Of a stretch of DNA of 64,000 bases, positions 25,878-34,487 are shown one piece after another; the first letter of the stretch is position 1, and the number at the start of each line of letters is the position of its first letter. Under the pieces are notes generated by a model. That model saw only the letters and a program-made list of their open reading frames with translations, had not been told where the DNA came from and searched no databases. Source of the DNA: an uncultured Mobiluncus sp. (GTDB lineage: Bacteria > Actinomycetota > Actinomycetes > Actinomycetales > Actinomycetaceae). Both the position numbers and the translations under genes were made by a program. The stretch covers positions 1-64,000 of the forward strand of contig NZ_CALUCZ010000014.1 of NCBI RefSeq assembly GCF_943914685.1, written 5' to 3'.

Positions 25878-27041
25878 GTGAGCGTCACTTATCCCCGTGG
25901 TTTCAAAGCCGCCGGTGCCCATGTGGGGCTGCGCGGCAAACTACACCCGGATATGGCCATCGTGAGGAATCTGGGTCCAGATTCTACCGTGGCGGGAGTG
26001 TTTACCTCCAATCGTGTGTTTGCCGCCCCGGTGGGTTGGGACCGGAAGGTCGTGGCGGGCGGCCAAGCTCAAGCGGTGGTCATCAACTCGGCTATCGCCA
26101 ACGCCTGCACCGGTGAACAGGGGGATCGTGATGCCGCCGCGATGGCAGCACATCTGGGTCAGGTCCTCGGCGTGGCTGAAAATGAATGTCTGGTGTGCTC
26201 CACCGGAATCATCGGACGCGCTTTAGATATGCCAAAAATGATCGCCGGCATTGACACAGTCGCCGCTAAACTGCGTGAGGACGGAGGCGACGAGGCGGCC
26301 GAAGCTATCCTCACCACCGACACAAAGTCGAAAACAGCCACCCACGAAAGCTCTTCCGGGTGGAAAATCGGCGGCATGGCGAAAGGAGCCGGAATGTTGG
26401 CTCCCACCCTGGCGACCATGATTGTGGTTATCACCACCGACGCAGTTTGGGACAGCACCGCCCTACAGACGATACTGTCCGACACAGTTGAAAAAACGTT
26501 CAACCGCCTCGACTCGGACGGCTGTATGTCCACCAACGACACCGTGCTGCTGCTGGCATCTGGTGCCTCCGGGGTCAAGCCCGACCCGGACGAGTTCGCC
26601 GCCGGCCTTTTGCAAGTCTGTAAAAGCCTGGCCCTGCAGCTGTTGGGAGACGCCGAGGGAGCCCACCACGATATTGAGATTCGAGTGACCGGGGCTGCCA
26701 GCGAAGCGGGCGCCCTTGAGGCCGCCCGGACGATTTCGCGGTCCAACCTGGTGAAAACTGCCGTGTACGGCAACGATCCGAACTGGGGGCGTATCCTGTC
26801 CCAGCTGGGTACGGTACCGGAAGACGTCTTGCCTTTCGACCCGGCTCATGTCGATGTTTCTATTAACGGCGTAAAAGTTTGTAAAGACGGGGGGATCGGT
26901 GAGGACCCCTACCTGGCTGACATGAGTCCGCGAGAGTGCCACATTTTGGTAGAGCTGCACGCCGGTCAGGAAGAGGCCCACCTGTGGACCAGTGACTTGA
27001 CCCACGAATACGTGCATATCAACGGGGATTACACCACGTAA
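25878..27041 (+). CDS. argJ: Glutamate N-acetyltransferase/amino-acid acetyltransferase (ornithine acetyltransferase)
   Basis: ArgJ recycles the acetyl group from N-acetylornithine to glutamate. The 387-aa precursor has the self-cleavage site KGAGMLAPTLATM, in which the Thr of ATM becomes the N-terminal nucleophile of the beta chain. GNDPNWGRI near residue 300 is also conserved. The GTG start follows AGGAGGTAGGCA. Whether it also uses acetyl-CoA (bifunctional) cannot be told from sequence, and no separate argA is seen here. Confidence 0.95.
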   Translation: MSVTYPRGFKAAGAHVGLRGKLHPDMAIVRNLGPDSTVAGVFTSNRVFAAPVGWDRKVVAGGQAQAVVINSAIANACTGEQGDRDAAAMAAHLGQVLGVAENECLVCSTGIIGRALDMPKMIAGIDTVAAKLREDGGDEAAEAILTTDTKSKTATHESSSGWKIGGMAKGAGMLAPTLATMIVVITTDAVWDSTALQTILSDTVEKTFNRLDSDGCMSTNDTVLLLASGASGVKPDPDEFAAGLLQVCKSLALQLLGDAEGAHHDIEIRVTGAASEAGALEAARTISRSNLVKTAVYGNDPNWGRILSQLGTVPEDVLPFDPAHVDVSINGVKVCKDGGIGEDPYLADMSPRECHILVELHAGQEEAHLWTSDLTHEYVHINGDYTT

Positions 27042-27107
27042 CTAGCCCTAGCGGGGAATTCCCCGGCCGGAAACACGGTACAGGACCGAACAAATGGAAG
27101 GAACGCG

Positions 27108-28031
27108 ATGATTACGCCGATACAAAAGACCGAAGTGCTGCTGGAGGCCATGCCGTGGCTGCGCAGCTACCGCGGCGCTACCGTCGTCATCAAATACGGC
27201 GGCAACGCGATGGTCAACGAGGATTTGCGTCGCGCTTTCGCCGCCGATATTCAGTTCCTGCATCAGGTCGGTTTGCGGACGGTCGTGGTACACGGCGGTG
27301 GTCCACAGATTTCCGAAATGCTGGACCGTCTGGGCTTGGAGGCGCCTTTCATCAACGGCTACCGGGTGACGACCCCGGAAGTCATGGAGGTTGTGCGCAT
27401 GGTCCTCACCGGCAAGGTTCAACGTGAACTCGTGGGCCTGCTCAATGTGGAGGAATCTCTGGCAATCGGTCTCACCGGCGAGGACGCCGGCCTGTTTGGG
27501 GCGCGGAAACGCCAATGCCCCCCGGACAGCGACCTAGGACTGGTCGGGGACATCGTCAATGTTCACCCCCGCGCTGTCGTGGATATGCTGGAACGGGGCA
27601 ACATTCCGGTCATTTCCTCTATCGCACCTTCCGTTGACGACCCCAACGTTGTGCTGAACGTCAACGCCGACGCGGTCGCGGCGGCCCTGGCTATCGGTTT
27701 AAAGGCGCGCAAGCTCATTATCCTCACCGATGTCGAGGGACTTTACCGGGACATTGACAATCCGGCATCTCTCATCAGATACTTGACCGCCAGCGAATTG
27801 GCGCGCATGCTGCCGACTTTGAAATCGGGAATGGTGCCGAAAATGCAGGCCTGTCTAGATGCTGTCCAGGGCGGCGTGTCCCGAGCGACTATCATCGACG
27901 GCCGACTGGCCCACTCCATGCTCCTCGAAATCGTGACTGACCAAGGAACCGGTACCGAAGTCATTCCCGATAACCTCCGTCCGCTGCGCCCTCATGACGG
28001 AGATCCTCTGCCCACGATGCAGTTCCGGTGA
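27108..28031 (+). CDS. argB: Acetylglutamate kinase
   Basis: Phosphorylates N-acetylglutamate; usually the arginine-inhibited step. The 307-aa amino-acid-kinase-fold protein shows VIKYGGNAM (about 27-35), the VVHGGGPQI glycine loop, NVNADAVAAALA, and IILTDVEGLY near the ATP site. The long N-terminus before the kinase core (QKTEVLLEAMPWL) is typical of the arginine-sensitive hexameric form. GGAAGGAA precedes the ATG. Confidence 0.96.
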   Translation: MITPIQKTEVLLEAMPWLRSYRGATVVIKYGGNAMVNEDLRRAFAADIQFLHQVGLRTVVVHGGGPQISEMLDRLGLEAPFINGYRVTTPEVMEVVRMVLTGKVQRELVGLLNVEESLAIGLTGEDAGLFGARKRQCPPDSDLGLVGDIVNVHPRAVVDMLERGNIPVISSIAPSVDDPNVVLNVNADAVAAALAIGLKARKLIILTDVEGLYRDIDNPASLIRYLTASELARMLPTLKSGMVPKMQACLDAVQGGVSRATIIDGRLAHSMLLEIVTDQGTGTEVIPDNLRPLRPHDGDPLPTMQFR

Positions 28032-28075
28032 GCCTAGCCCCATACTTCCCAACCGGCCTAGTGAAAGAAGCAAAA

Positions 28076-29326
28076 ATGGACGTCAAAGAGTGGATTACGC
28101 GCTACGAAAACTCGATAATGAATACTTTTGGGACGCCGAAGACCGTGTTGACCCGCGGGGCGGGCTGCTTTGTGTGGGACGAGGACGGCCATCAATACCT
28201 CGACTTGTTGGGTGGCATTGCGGTTAACGCCCTGGGGCACGGACACCCGAATATCGTCACCGCTCTACATGAACAGGTTGAAACGTTAGGTCACGTCAGC
28301 AACTATTTTGCGACCCAGCCTCAGATTGAGGCCGCGGAGCGGATTTTGTCCATCGTTGAGCCCGGGGGAGCTCCGCAGGGGTCCCGCGTGTTCTTTACCA
28401 ACTCTGGTACCGAGGCGCTGGAAGCGGCGTTTAAGTTGGCGCGGGCCCGCGGAGGAGCCGCGCGCAGCAGGTTCTTCGCGCTGGAAAACTCTTTTCACGG
28501 TCGTACCATGGGGTCGCTGTCGCTGACCTACAAATCGATTTTCCGCGATCCTTTCCTGCCAATGCCCGCCGAAGTCGATTTCCTGCCTTACAACATCGCT
28601 GCTCTGGAACGCGCCTTTGACGGCGAGCGAGGAGAGTCCGTCGCGGCTCTGTTCATCGAGCCAATCCAGGGCGAAGCCGGGGTGCGTCCGATTTCTGACG
28701 ATTTCCTCAAGGTGGCGCGCGAAGTGACGGCTCGCGCCGGTGCCCTGCTGGTTTTGGACGAAGTGCAAACTGGCATGGGACGGACAGGAACCTGGATGGC
28801 TCACCACCCGTCGGGAATCGTTCCGGACGTGGTGACGTTGGCAAAAGGGTTGGGCGCTGGGTTCCCGGTCGGGGCTTGCGTGGCTCTTAACGCCGAGGCG
28901 GCAAGCGTGTTAAAGCCGGGGATGCACGGTTCAACTTTTGCGGGCAATCCGCTAGCGGGAGCCTCCGTGTTGGCGATGATTAACACGGTTGAAGAGGAAG
29001 GCCTGCTGTCTAACGTACAAAACGTAGGGGAAATCTGGAAACGCGAGATTCTCGAGCTGGAACACCCCCTCATCAGCGAAGTCCGGGGGAGGGGCTTGCT
29101 GCTGGGAATCGGGTTGCGCAATCCTTTGGCCAAACCGCTGGCAGATGAACTGTTCAAAGCGGGATTCATCGTCAACGCCCCGGACACGTTCACGATTCGT
29201 TTGGCGCCGCCGCTCATCATCAACCCGTCTCAGACCCGTATGTTTACCCAAGCGCTGCCGGAAATCCTCGACCGGGTTCAGCACCAAGCAGACCAAGAGA
29301 TTCGGCTGGGAGGCTCGCGTGTCTGA
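28076..29326 (+). CDS. argD: Acetylornithine aminotransferase
   Basis: PLP enzyme converting N-acetylglutamate semialdehyde to N-acetylornithine. The 416-aa class III aminotransferase has FTNSGTEALEAAFKLAR, FHGRTMGSLSLT, VLDEVQTGMGRTG (Asp binding the PLP nitrogen) and the Schiff-base Lys in TLAKGLGAGFPVG. A GTG at 28028 overlapping the argB stop would add 16 residues, but GAAAGAAG lies 5 nt before the ATG at 28076 and family similarity begins there. argF, normally next in actinobacteria, is absent; argR follows. Confidence 0.94.
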   Translation: MDVKEWITRYENSIMNTFGTPKTVLTRGAGCFVWDEDGHQYLDLLGGIAVNALGHGHPNIVTALHEQVETLGHVSNYFATQPQIEAAERILSIVEPGGAPQGSRVFFTNSGTEALEAAFKLARARGGAARSRFFALENSFHGRTMGSLSLTYKSIFRDPFLPMPAEVDFLPYNIAALERAFDGERGESVAALFIEPIQGEAGVRPISDDFLKVAREVTARAGALLVLDEVQTGMGRTGTWMAHHPSGIVPDVVTLAKGLGAGFPVGACVALNAEAASVLKPGMHGSTFAGNPLAGASVLAMINTVEEEGLLSNVQNVGEIWKREILELEHPLISEVRGRGLLLGIGLRNPLAKPLADELFKAGFIVNAPDTFTIRLAPPLIINPSQTRMFTQALPEILDRVQHQADQEIRLGGSRV

Positions 29327-29810
29327 AAACCTGGTAGTGCAATCCAAAATTGCCCGCCATAGCGCCATTTCGCGGCTGTTGGCGGATAACGTGGTGCGCT
29401 CTCAAGGGGCTTTGCAAATTCTGCTGGAAAACGCCGGGTTCTCGGTCACACAAGCGACGCTATCGCGCGACCTGGAGGAACTGGCGGCTACCAAAGTGCG
29501 CGATGAGAAAGGGGAGCTACGCTACGTTTTGGGCGGCGTGCGCACTGCCGCAGATATGCCGTTGCAGCTGCCGGGAACGTTGGAACGCTGGTGCGCCCCG
29601 CTTTTGATTCAGGCGACTCAGGCCATGAATCAGGTGGTGTTGCGCACTCCGCCAGCCACGGCCGGTACCTTGGCGTCGGTCATTGACAAGGAAAATCTAG
29701 AACACGTGTTGGGCTGCCTGGCAGGGGACAATACCATTTTGGTCATCTGCGACAGCGTGGAATCTGCCAAAGAACTGCGCGATAAGCTGCGAGGCCTGGC
29801 CAAGCGCTAG
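29319..29810 (+). CDS. argR: Arginine repressor ArgR
   Basis: A 163-aa regulator with an N-terminal winged helix (residues about 10-75, with SVTQATLSRDLEEL as the recognition region) and a C-terminal hexamerisation and arginine-binding domain ending LGCLAGDNTILVIC...AKELRDKL. The GTG at 29319 overlaps the end of argD by 8 bp; the open frame runs further upstream only because it shadows argD. With arginine bound it should repress the argC promoter and possibly its own cluster. Confidence 0.93.
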   Translation: MSENLVVQSKIARHSAISRLLADNVVRSQGALQILLENAGFSVTQATLSRDLEELAATKVRDEKGELRYVLGGVRTAADMPLQLPGTLERWCAPLLIQATQAMNQVVLRTPPATAGTLASVIDKENLEHVLGCLAGDNTILVICDSVESAKELRDKLRGLAKR

Positions 29811-29893
29811 ACCTACATATTTTCCCCCAGATTTAAAACCTCAAGAACACAATTTTTAGACCTATTTATCAAAAATGAGAAAGAGAGAAAACA

Positions 29894-31126
29894 ATGACTG
29901 AACGGGTAGTGCTGGCTTATTCCGGCGGTTTGGACACTTCGGTGGCTATCGGCTGGATGAAAGACAAGCTCGGTGTGGACACGATTGCGGTGTCGGTGGA
30001 TGTGGGCCAAGGCGGCGAGGATATGGATGTGATCCGCCAGCGCGCTCTTGATTGCGGGGCAGTGGAAGCCTACATCGCTGACGCTAAAGACGAGTTCGCC
30101 ACCGAATACTGTATGCCCTCCCTACAAACCAACGGCCTGTACCAAGGCCAATATCCCCTGGTCTCGGCGCTGTCCCGCCCACTCATCGCCAAACACCTGG
30201 TGATGGCGGCCAAACAGTTCGGTGCCACTACCATGGCTCACGGCTGCACCGGAAAGGGCAATGATCAGGTTCGTTTCGAGGTGTCATTTACCTCGCTGGC
30301 GCCGGACTTGAAATGCGTGTCACCGATTCGTGATTTGTCCCTGCAACGCGATGTGTCGATTGCCTACGCGGAGGAACATCACCTGCCCATCGAAGCGACG
30401 AAACACAACCCCTTCTCGATTGACCAAAACTTGTGGGGCAGGGCCATTGAAACCGGCTTCCTGGAGGACCTGTGGAACGCACCCACCAAAGATGTGTACA
30501 ACTACACCGATGATCCGGCATTCGCGGGAATTCCCGATGAAGTTGTCATCACCTTTGAAAAGGGTATTCCTGTCGCGATTGACGGGGTAAAAATGACTCC
30601 GCTGCAGGTCATTCAAGAGATGAACCGGCGTGCTGGCGCCCAGGGCATTGGGCGTATTGATGTGGTCGAGGACCGTCTGATTGGGATTAAATCGCGTGAA
30701 ATCTATGAAGCCCCCGGTGCGATGGCACTGATTACCGCCCATCAAGCCCTGGAAGCCGTGACTTTGGAGCGGATGCAGCTGCGTTACAAGCGTCAGATGG
30801 TGGAGCCGGCGTGGTCCGATTTGGTTTACGAGGCACAATGGAATTCGCCTCTCAAGAAATCTTTGGACGCTTTCGTGGCGCACACGCAAGAATACGTGTC
30901 CGGCGATATTCGGATGGTCATGCACGCCGGGCGTGCGGTGGTCAATGGGCGCCGTTCTGAGGCTTCCCTCTACGATTTCAAACTGGCGACCTACGATTCT
31001 GGGGATTCTTTTAACCAGGATGCGGCGCGCGGGTTCATTGAACTGTACGGATTGCAGTCCAAGCTGGCCGCGGCGCGTGACGTAAGGTATGGCAAGGGCA
31101 TCACGCTGCAGGCCTCGCACCTCTAA
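29894..31126 (+). CDS. argG: Argininosuccinate synthase
   Basis: Joins citrulline and aspartate using ATP. The 410-aa sequence begins with the PP-loop AYSGGLDTSVAI (about 8-19) and keeps MAHGCTGKGNDQVRFE and the KHNPFSIDQNLWGR segment. It follows argR after 83 bp of AT-rich sequence, with a purine-rich GAAAGAGAGAA Shine-Dalgarno region. argF is not in this window, so citrulline must come from a distant argF or from another route. Confidence 0.96.
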   Translation: MTERVVLAYSGGLDTSVAIGWMKDKLGVDTIAVSVDVGQGGEDMDVIRQRALDCGAVEAYIADAKDEFATEYCMPSLQTNGLYQGQYPLVSALSRPLIAKHLVMAAKQFGATTMAHGCTGKGNDQVRFEVSFTSLAPDLKCVSPIRDLSLQRDVSIAYAEEHHLPIEATKHNPFSIDQNLWGRAIETGFLEDLWNAPTKDVYNYTDDPAFAGIPDEVVITFEKGIPVAIDGVKMTPLQVIQEMNRRAGAQGIGRIDVVEDRLIGIKSREIYEAPGAMALITAHQALEAVTLERMQLRYKRQMVEPAWSDLVYEAQWNSPLKKSLDAFVAHTQEYVSGDIRMVMHAGRAVVNGRRSEASLYDFKLATYDSGDSFNQDAARGFIELYGLQSKLAAARDVRYGKGITLQASHL

Positions 31127-31236
31127 GTCCCTGTCCCGGTTTTCCGGGCTGCAGCCTCGTTTCAGTTCCCCGGCAGCCGAGCCAATCGGTTTGGCTGCCG
31201 GTGGTACTGTGGCGTTGAGAGAGAAAAGGAGTACAC

Positions 31237-32640
31237 ATGAGTGAAAAGTTGGCCCTGTGGGGCGGCAGATTCCAGGGCGGACCTGCCCAAGCGTTGGCGG
31301 CACTGTCGGTGTCCACCCAGTTTGATTGGCGTTTAGCAGATTACGACTTACAGGGCTCTTTGGCTCATGCCCAAGCGCTGCGGGCGGCGGGGCTGCTGAC
31401 TGAGTCGGAATACGCCGACTTGAGCGCCGCCCTGCGCCGTCTGCGGGCAGACGTGGCTGACGGAACTTTCACCTTTTCCCCCGATGACGAGGACGTTCAT
31501 ACCGCTCTGGAACGCGGATTGCTACAAGAGAACTACGCCGGGCCGGAACTGGGCGGAAAACTGCGGGCGGGACGCTCCCGCAATGACCAGATTGCCACCC
31601 TGGTGCGGATGTACCTGCGCGACGCCGCCACTCACCTGCAAGGGCTGATAACGGCGCTTTGCCAGGCGATTTTGTCCCAGGCCGACCGTGCTGGAACCCA
31701 TATCATGCCTGGTCGGACGCATATGCAGCATGCCCAGCCGGTGTTGGTGGCGCACCAGCTGATGGCTCATTTTTGGCCCCAGCTGCGCAACTTGGAGCGT
31801 TTGCGGGACTGGGAAAAGCGCAATGATGCCTCCCCTTACGGGGGCGGAGCCTTGGCCGGTAATACGCTGGGGCTGGATCCGGAACTGGTTGCCCGTGAGC
31901 TGGGCTTTTCCCAGGTGTGTCCGAATTCTATTGATGCCACGGCTTCACGAGACGGGGTGGTGGAGTTTCTCTATGTCCTCACCCAGGTGGCGGTGGATAT
32001 GTCGCGGTTGGCGGAGGAAATCATTATCTGGAACACCGCCGAGTTTGGCTACGTTACGTTGGACGATTCCTATTCGACCGGGTCCAGCATTATGCCGCAA
32101 AAGAAGAATCCGGATGTGGCTGAACTGGCTCGCGGCAAGGCGGGACGTCTGCTAGGCGACTTGACGGGATTGCTGGCCACGATGAAAGGTTTGCCGCTGG
32201 CTTACGACCGGGACCTGCAGGAGGACAAAGAACCGGTGTTTGACGCTATCGACACCCTGGAAGTCCTGCTGCCGGCGGTGACCGGAATGGTGGACACCAT
32301 GACCCTGCACTATGAGCGCCTGGAAACGCTGTCTACCGCCGGTTTCTCCCTGGCGACCGACATCGCCGAATGGCTGGTGAAACACGGTATGCCGTTCCGT
32401 CATGCGCACGAAGTGTCGGGAGCCTGTGTGGCGTTGGCAGAAGGGCGGGGCGTTGGGCTGGAGGACCTCAGCGATGCTGATTTTGCGGGGGTTGACCCGC
32501 TGCTGACCCCTGAGGTTCGCGACGTCCTGACCGCTGCCGGTTCGGTTCGGGCCCGCCGCGGGGTGGGAGGTACCGCTCCGGAGCGCGTGGCTGAACAGAT
32601 TGCGGCGGCCCGCCAGCAATTGCAAGTGTTCCAGCGCTAA
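31237..32640 (+). CDS. argH: Argininosuccinate lyase
   Basis: Last step of arginine synthesis, releasing fumarate. The 467-aa member of the fumarase/aspartase superfamily has the signature GSSIMPQKKNPDVAEL (catalytic Ser in the mobile loop), plus AGRSRNDQIAT and GRTHMQHAQP. AAAGGAG precedes the ATG. A hairpin terminator follows. Confidence 0.96.
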   Translation: MSEKLALWGGRFQGGPAQALAALSVSTQFDWRLADYDLQGSLAHAQALRAAGLLTESEYADLSAALRRLRADVADGTFTFSPDDEDVHTALERGLLQENYAGPELGGKLRAGRSRNDQIATLVRMYLRDAATHLQGLITALCQAILSQADRAGTHIMPGRTHMQHAQPVLVAHQLMAHFWPQLRNLERLRDWEKRNDASPYGGGALAGNTLGLDPELVARELGFSQVCPNSIDATASRDGVVEFLYVLTQVAVDMSRLAEEIIIWNTAEFGYVTLDDSYSTGSSIMPQKKNPDVAELARGKAGRLLGDLTGLLATMKGLPLAYDRDLQEDKEPVFDAIDTLEVLLPAVTGMVDTMTLHYERLETLSTAGFSLATDIAEWLVKHGMPFRHAHEVSGACVALAEGRGVGLEDLSDADFAGVDPLLTPEVRDVLTAAGSVRARRGVGGTAPERVAEQIAAARQQLQVFQR

Positions 32641-32649
32641 CGCGGCCCG

Positions 32650-32676
32650 ACCGGGGTGGTGCAGTGCCACCCCGGT
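32650..32676 (+). terminator. Hairpin ending the arginine cluster
   Basis: A perfect 10-bp stem, ACCGGGGTGG/CCACCCCGGT (32650-32659 with 32667-32676), has a 7-nt loop and starts 10 nt after the argH stop. It lacks a T tract. Confidence 0.6.
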
Positions 32677-32721
32677 AGCGGCCAGCGGCACCCCCGCCTA
32701 ACGTTCATGTTGTGTAGACAA

Positions 32722-32762
32722 ACTAAACTTTAGTGTACATAGAATGTAAATAGAGGTATAAT
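32722..32762 (+). promoter_or_regulatory. Promoter with adjoining palindrome for the 50-aa gene
   Basis: TATAAT (32757-32762) is 17 bp from TGTACA (32734-32739). The perfect palindrome ACTAAA-C-TTTAGT (32722-32734) touches the -35 box and could be an operator. Transcription would start near 32769, giving a 5' leader of about 90 nt. Confidence 0.65.
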
Positions 32763-32860
32763 AAAGACATCGAGCGAACATCTGTGATGACCGACTCGAG
32801 AGGTGGACACAAGGCTCACCGAGACGTGTACAGAGTGATAGCAAAGGAGGTGCAACGGTT

Positions 32861-33013
32861 ATGAGTAACATACTGAACTGGCTAAAGACCGCCCCAAAGA
32901 CTCTCACCAGCGTGAAAGTTATTTCCGGCGAGGCGCCCCAGATGTGCGCAGACGCTGTGATGGCCAAGGCCTATCGAGTGAATATGGCGCATGAAATTTT
33001 GGCTGACCGTTAA
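32861..33013 (+). CDS. Small unrecognised protein (50 aa), own promoter and terminator
   Basis: A 50-codon frame starting MSNILNWLKT and ending AHEILADR. The evidence that it is a real gene is its setting: a near-consensus promoter with a palindrome, a perfect AAAGGAGGT Shine-Dalgarno sequence (32843-32851) with 9-nt spacing, and a strong Rho-independent terminator 34 nt after the stop. The protein is mildly basic, with one Cys and no signal peptide or membrane segment. I do not recognise its family. It sits alone between argH and msrA. Confidence 0.7.
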   Translation: MSNILNWLKTAPKTLTSVKVISGEAPQMCADAVMAKAYRVNMAHEILADR

Positions 33014-33046
33014 GGGGGACGGAAAACCAAAAAACAGCGACGACGC

Positions 33047-33072
33047 AAGCGGACAACGATGTCCGCTTTTTT
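33047..33072 (+). terminator. Rho-independent terminator of the 50-aa gene
   Basis: The 9-bp stem AAGCGGACA/TGTCCGCTT (33047-33055 with 33060-33068) with an ACGA loop ends in six T residues. Confidence 0.88.
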
Positions 33073-33116
33073 GTTGCCTAAAACACGGCTTGCCGAGATT
33101 GAAACGCGAGTGCCGG

Positions 33117-33737
33117 CTAGTTCGTCAGCCGCGGAGCCTCGCAAACAAAGCCCTTGAATCCGTGATTGCAATAGCCATGGGGGTGGTGAAACAGGTACGC
33201 CTGATGATATGGCTCCGCGAGCCAAAACTCGCCGGCAGCGGCCAGGCTGAGAATCTCGGTCGTGATCGGCCCTCGACCGGCCTGGGCAAGGGTTTTCCCG
33301 AAAGTTTGCCGGGATTGCTCAGCCAGCTGGCGCTGTTGCGCAGTAGTGTAAACAATCATCGAACGGTACTGACTGCCCCGATCGTTACCTTGCCGCTCGC
33401 CCTGAGTGGGGTCGTGGTTTTCCCAAAACACTTTCAGCAGGTCTCCCGCGCTCGTGCGGGTGGGGTCGTAGACTATGCGGGTAGTTTCGGCGTGCCCAGT
33501 TTGACCTGTACAGACATCTTCATAAGTGGGGTGCGGCCAGTGACCTCCCAGATAGCCTACCGCCGTGTTGATGACCCCGGGCTGGCTCCAAAAAATGTGT
33601 TCCACTCCCCAAAAACATCCCATCGCTACGTAAAGAACCTCGTGGGGAAGGGGCCACGGTCCGGTGAGAGAGGTTTTGAGCACGGGGTGAATATCGGTCG
33701 GGGCGGTCCCGGAATCGTTTTGAAAGCCAAAATCCAT
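33117..33737 (-). CDS. msrA: Peptide-methionine (S)-S-oxide reductase MsrA
   Basis: Repairs oxidised methionine in proteins. The 206-aa enzyme has the active-site motif AMGCFWGVE with nucleophile Cys41, then AVGYLGG, TGHAETTRIVYDP and FWENHDPTQGERQGNDRGSQYRS, all standard. The N-terminal extension of about 35 residues before the catalytic Cys is common in the longer MsrA type. It is transcribed away from the Nudix gene, with 80 bp between them. Confidence 0.94.
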   Translation of the reverse strand: MDFGFQNDSGTAPTDIHPVLKTSLTGPWPLPHEVLYVAMGCFWGVEHIFWSQPGVINTAVGYLGGHWPHPTYEDVCTGQTGHAETTRIVYDPTRTSAGDLLKVFWENHDPTQGERQGNDRGSQYRSMIVYTTAQQRQLAEQSRQTFGKTLAQAGRGPITTEILSLAAAGEFWLAEPYHQAYLFHHPHGYCNHGFKGFVCEAPRLTN

Positions 33738-33817
33738 AATCCTAGTGTGACACCGTGCGCCGGGATTGTCTTGGGCGAGGTTTTTCTCCCGGCTACAGAG
33801 CCATTAGACTCGAAAGC

Positions 33818-34234
33818 GTGTTTCAGCCGATAGTGGTCGCAGCAGCGATTGTGGACGACCTCAGCCAACCAACGCAGGTGCTGGGAGCGCAGCGCTCTTA
33901 TCCCGAACAATGGCGGGGTTTCTATGAGTTTCCCGGTGGCAAAACCGAACCCGGAGAAACTCCCGAACAAGCCCTGCGCCGGGAGTTGCGCGAGGAACTA
34001 TCAGCGGAAATTATCGTGGGGGAGCGCTTGGAGGAAACCTGGCCCGCGCACGGAGGATTTCAGATGCACGTGTATCTGTGCGCCCTTGCGCCGCACAGCG
34101 CGGCACAGGTCGGAGCGGCGCATCTGGCCCTGCGATGGGTCGACCTCAAACATTCCGAGAGTTTGCCTTGGCTGCCCGCTGATTATCCGATTCTGACCGC
34201 GATTGCGCGGCATTACGGCATCACCCAGGACTGA
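33818..34234 (+). CDS. Nudix hydrolase, MutT/8-oxo-dGTPase-like
   Basis: A 138-aa protein with a complete Nudix box, GGKTEPGETPEQALRRELREEL, broken here only by listing: its key residues are the Gly, the two Glu and the REL-REE core. The ending with WLPADYPI is typical of MutT-like enzymes that clean oxidised nucleotides. The open frame begins at 33755, but the GTG at 33818 is exactly 7 nt after the -10 box TAGACT (33805-33810), so a leaderless start there is likely. Pairing with msrA suggests an oxidative damage theme. Confidence 0.85.
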   Translation: MFQPIVVAAAIVDDLSQPTQVLGAQRSYPEQWRGFYEFPGGKTEPGETPEQALRRELREELSAEIIVGERLEETWPAHGGFQMHVYLCALAPHSAAQVGAAHLALRWVDLKHSESLPWLPADYPILTAIARHYGITQD

Positions 34235-34487
34235 ACGACGCGTCATTGCTCTCGTGCCTCTCGGGTATCTTCGGGTGTGGCGGGGGCTCACCCAGTTTCG
34301 TGGTTCGGGCTCACAAGGGGGCTGCGGCGGGTTGGTGCGAAAAGATGGGTTTTCTTATGCCCGGTCAAGCTGGGGTATTAGTGCGTCAGGTCAGGATAGT
34401 GATAGTTTAGACCCCGTGTAAAAAGCTGTTTGCCCTACCCAGGGCGGCAAAAATTGAAACGATTTGTATAGAGAAGGCGAGAAATCC

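Noticed and set aside
28028..28075. GTG start of argD overlapping the argB stop
   Set aside because: The overlap is attractive, but the ribosome site and family similarity favour the ATG at 28076. Not fully excluded.
29145..29318. Longer ArgR beginning inside argD
   Set aside because: The upstream part is the shadow of argD, and the GTG at 29319 gives the normal 163-aa length.
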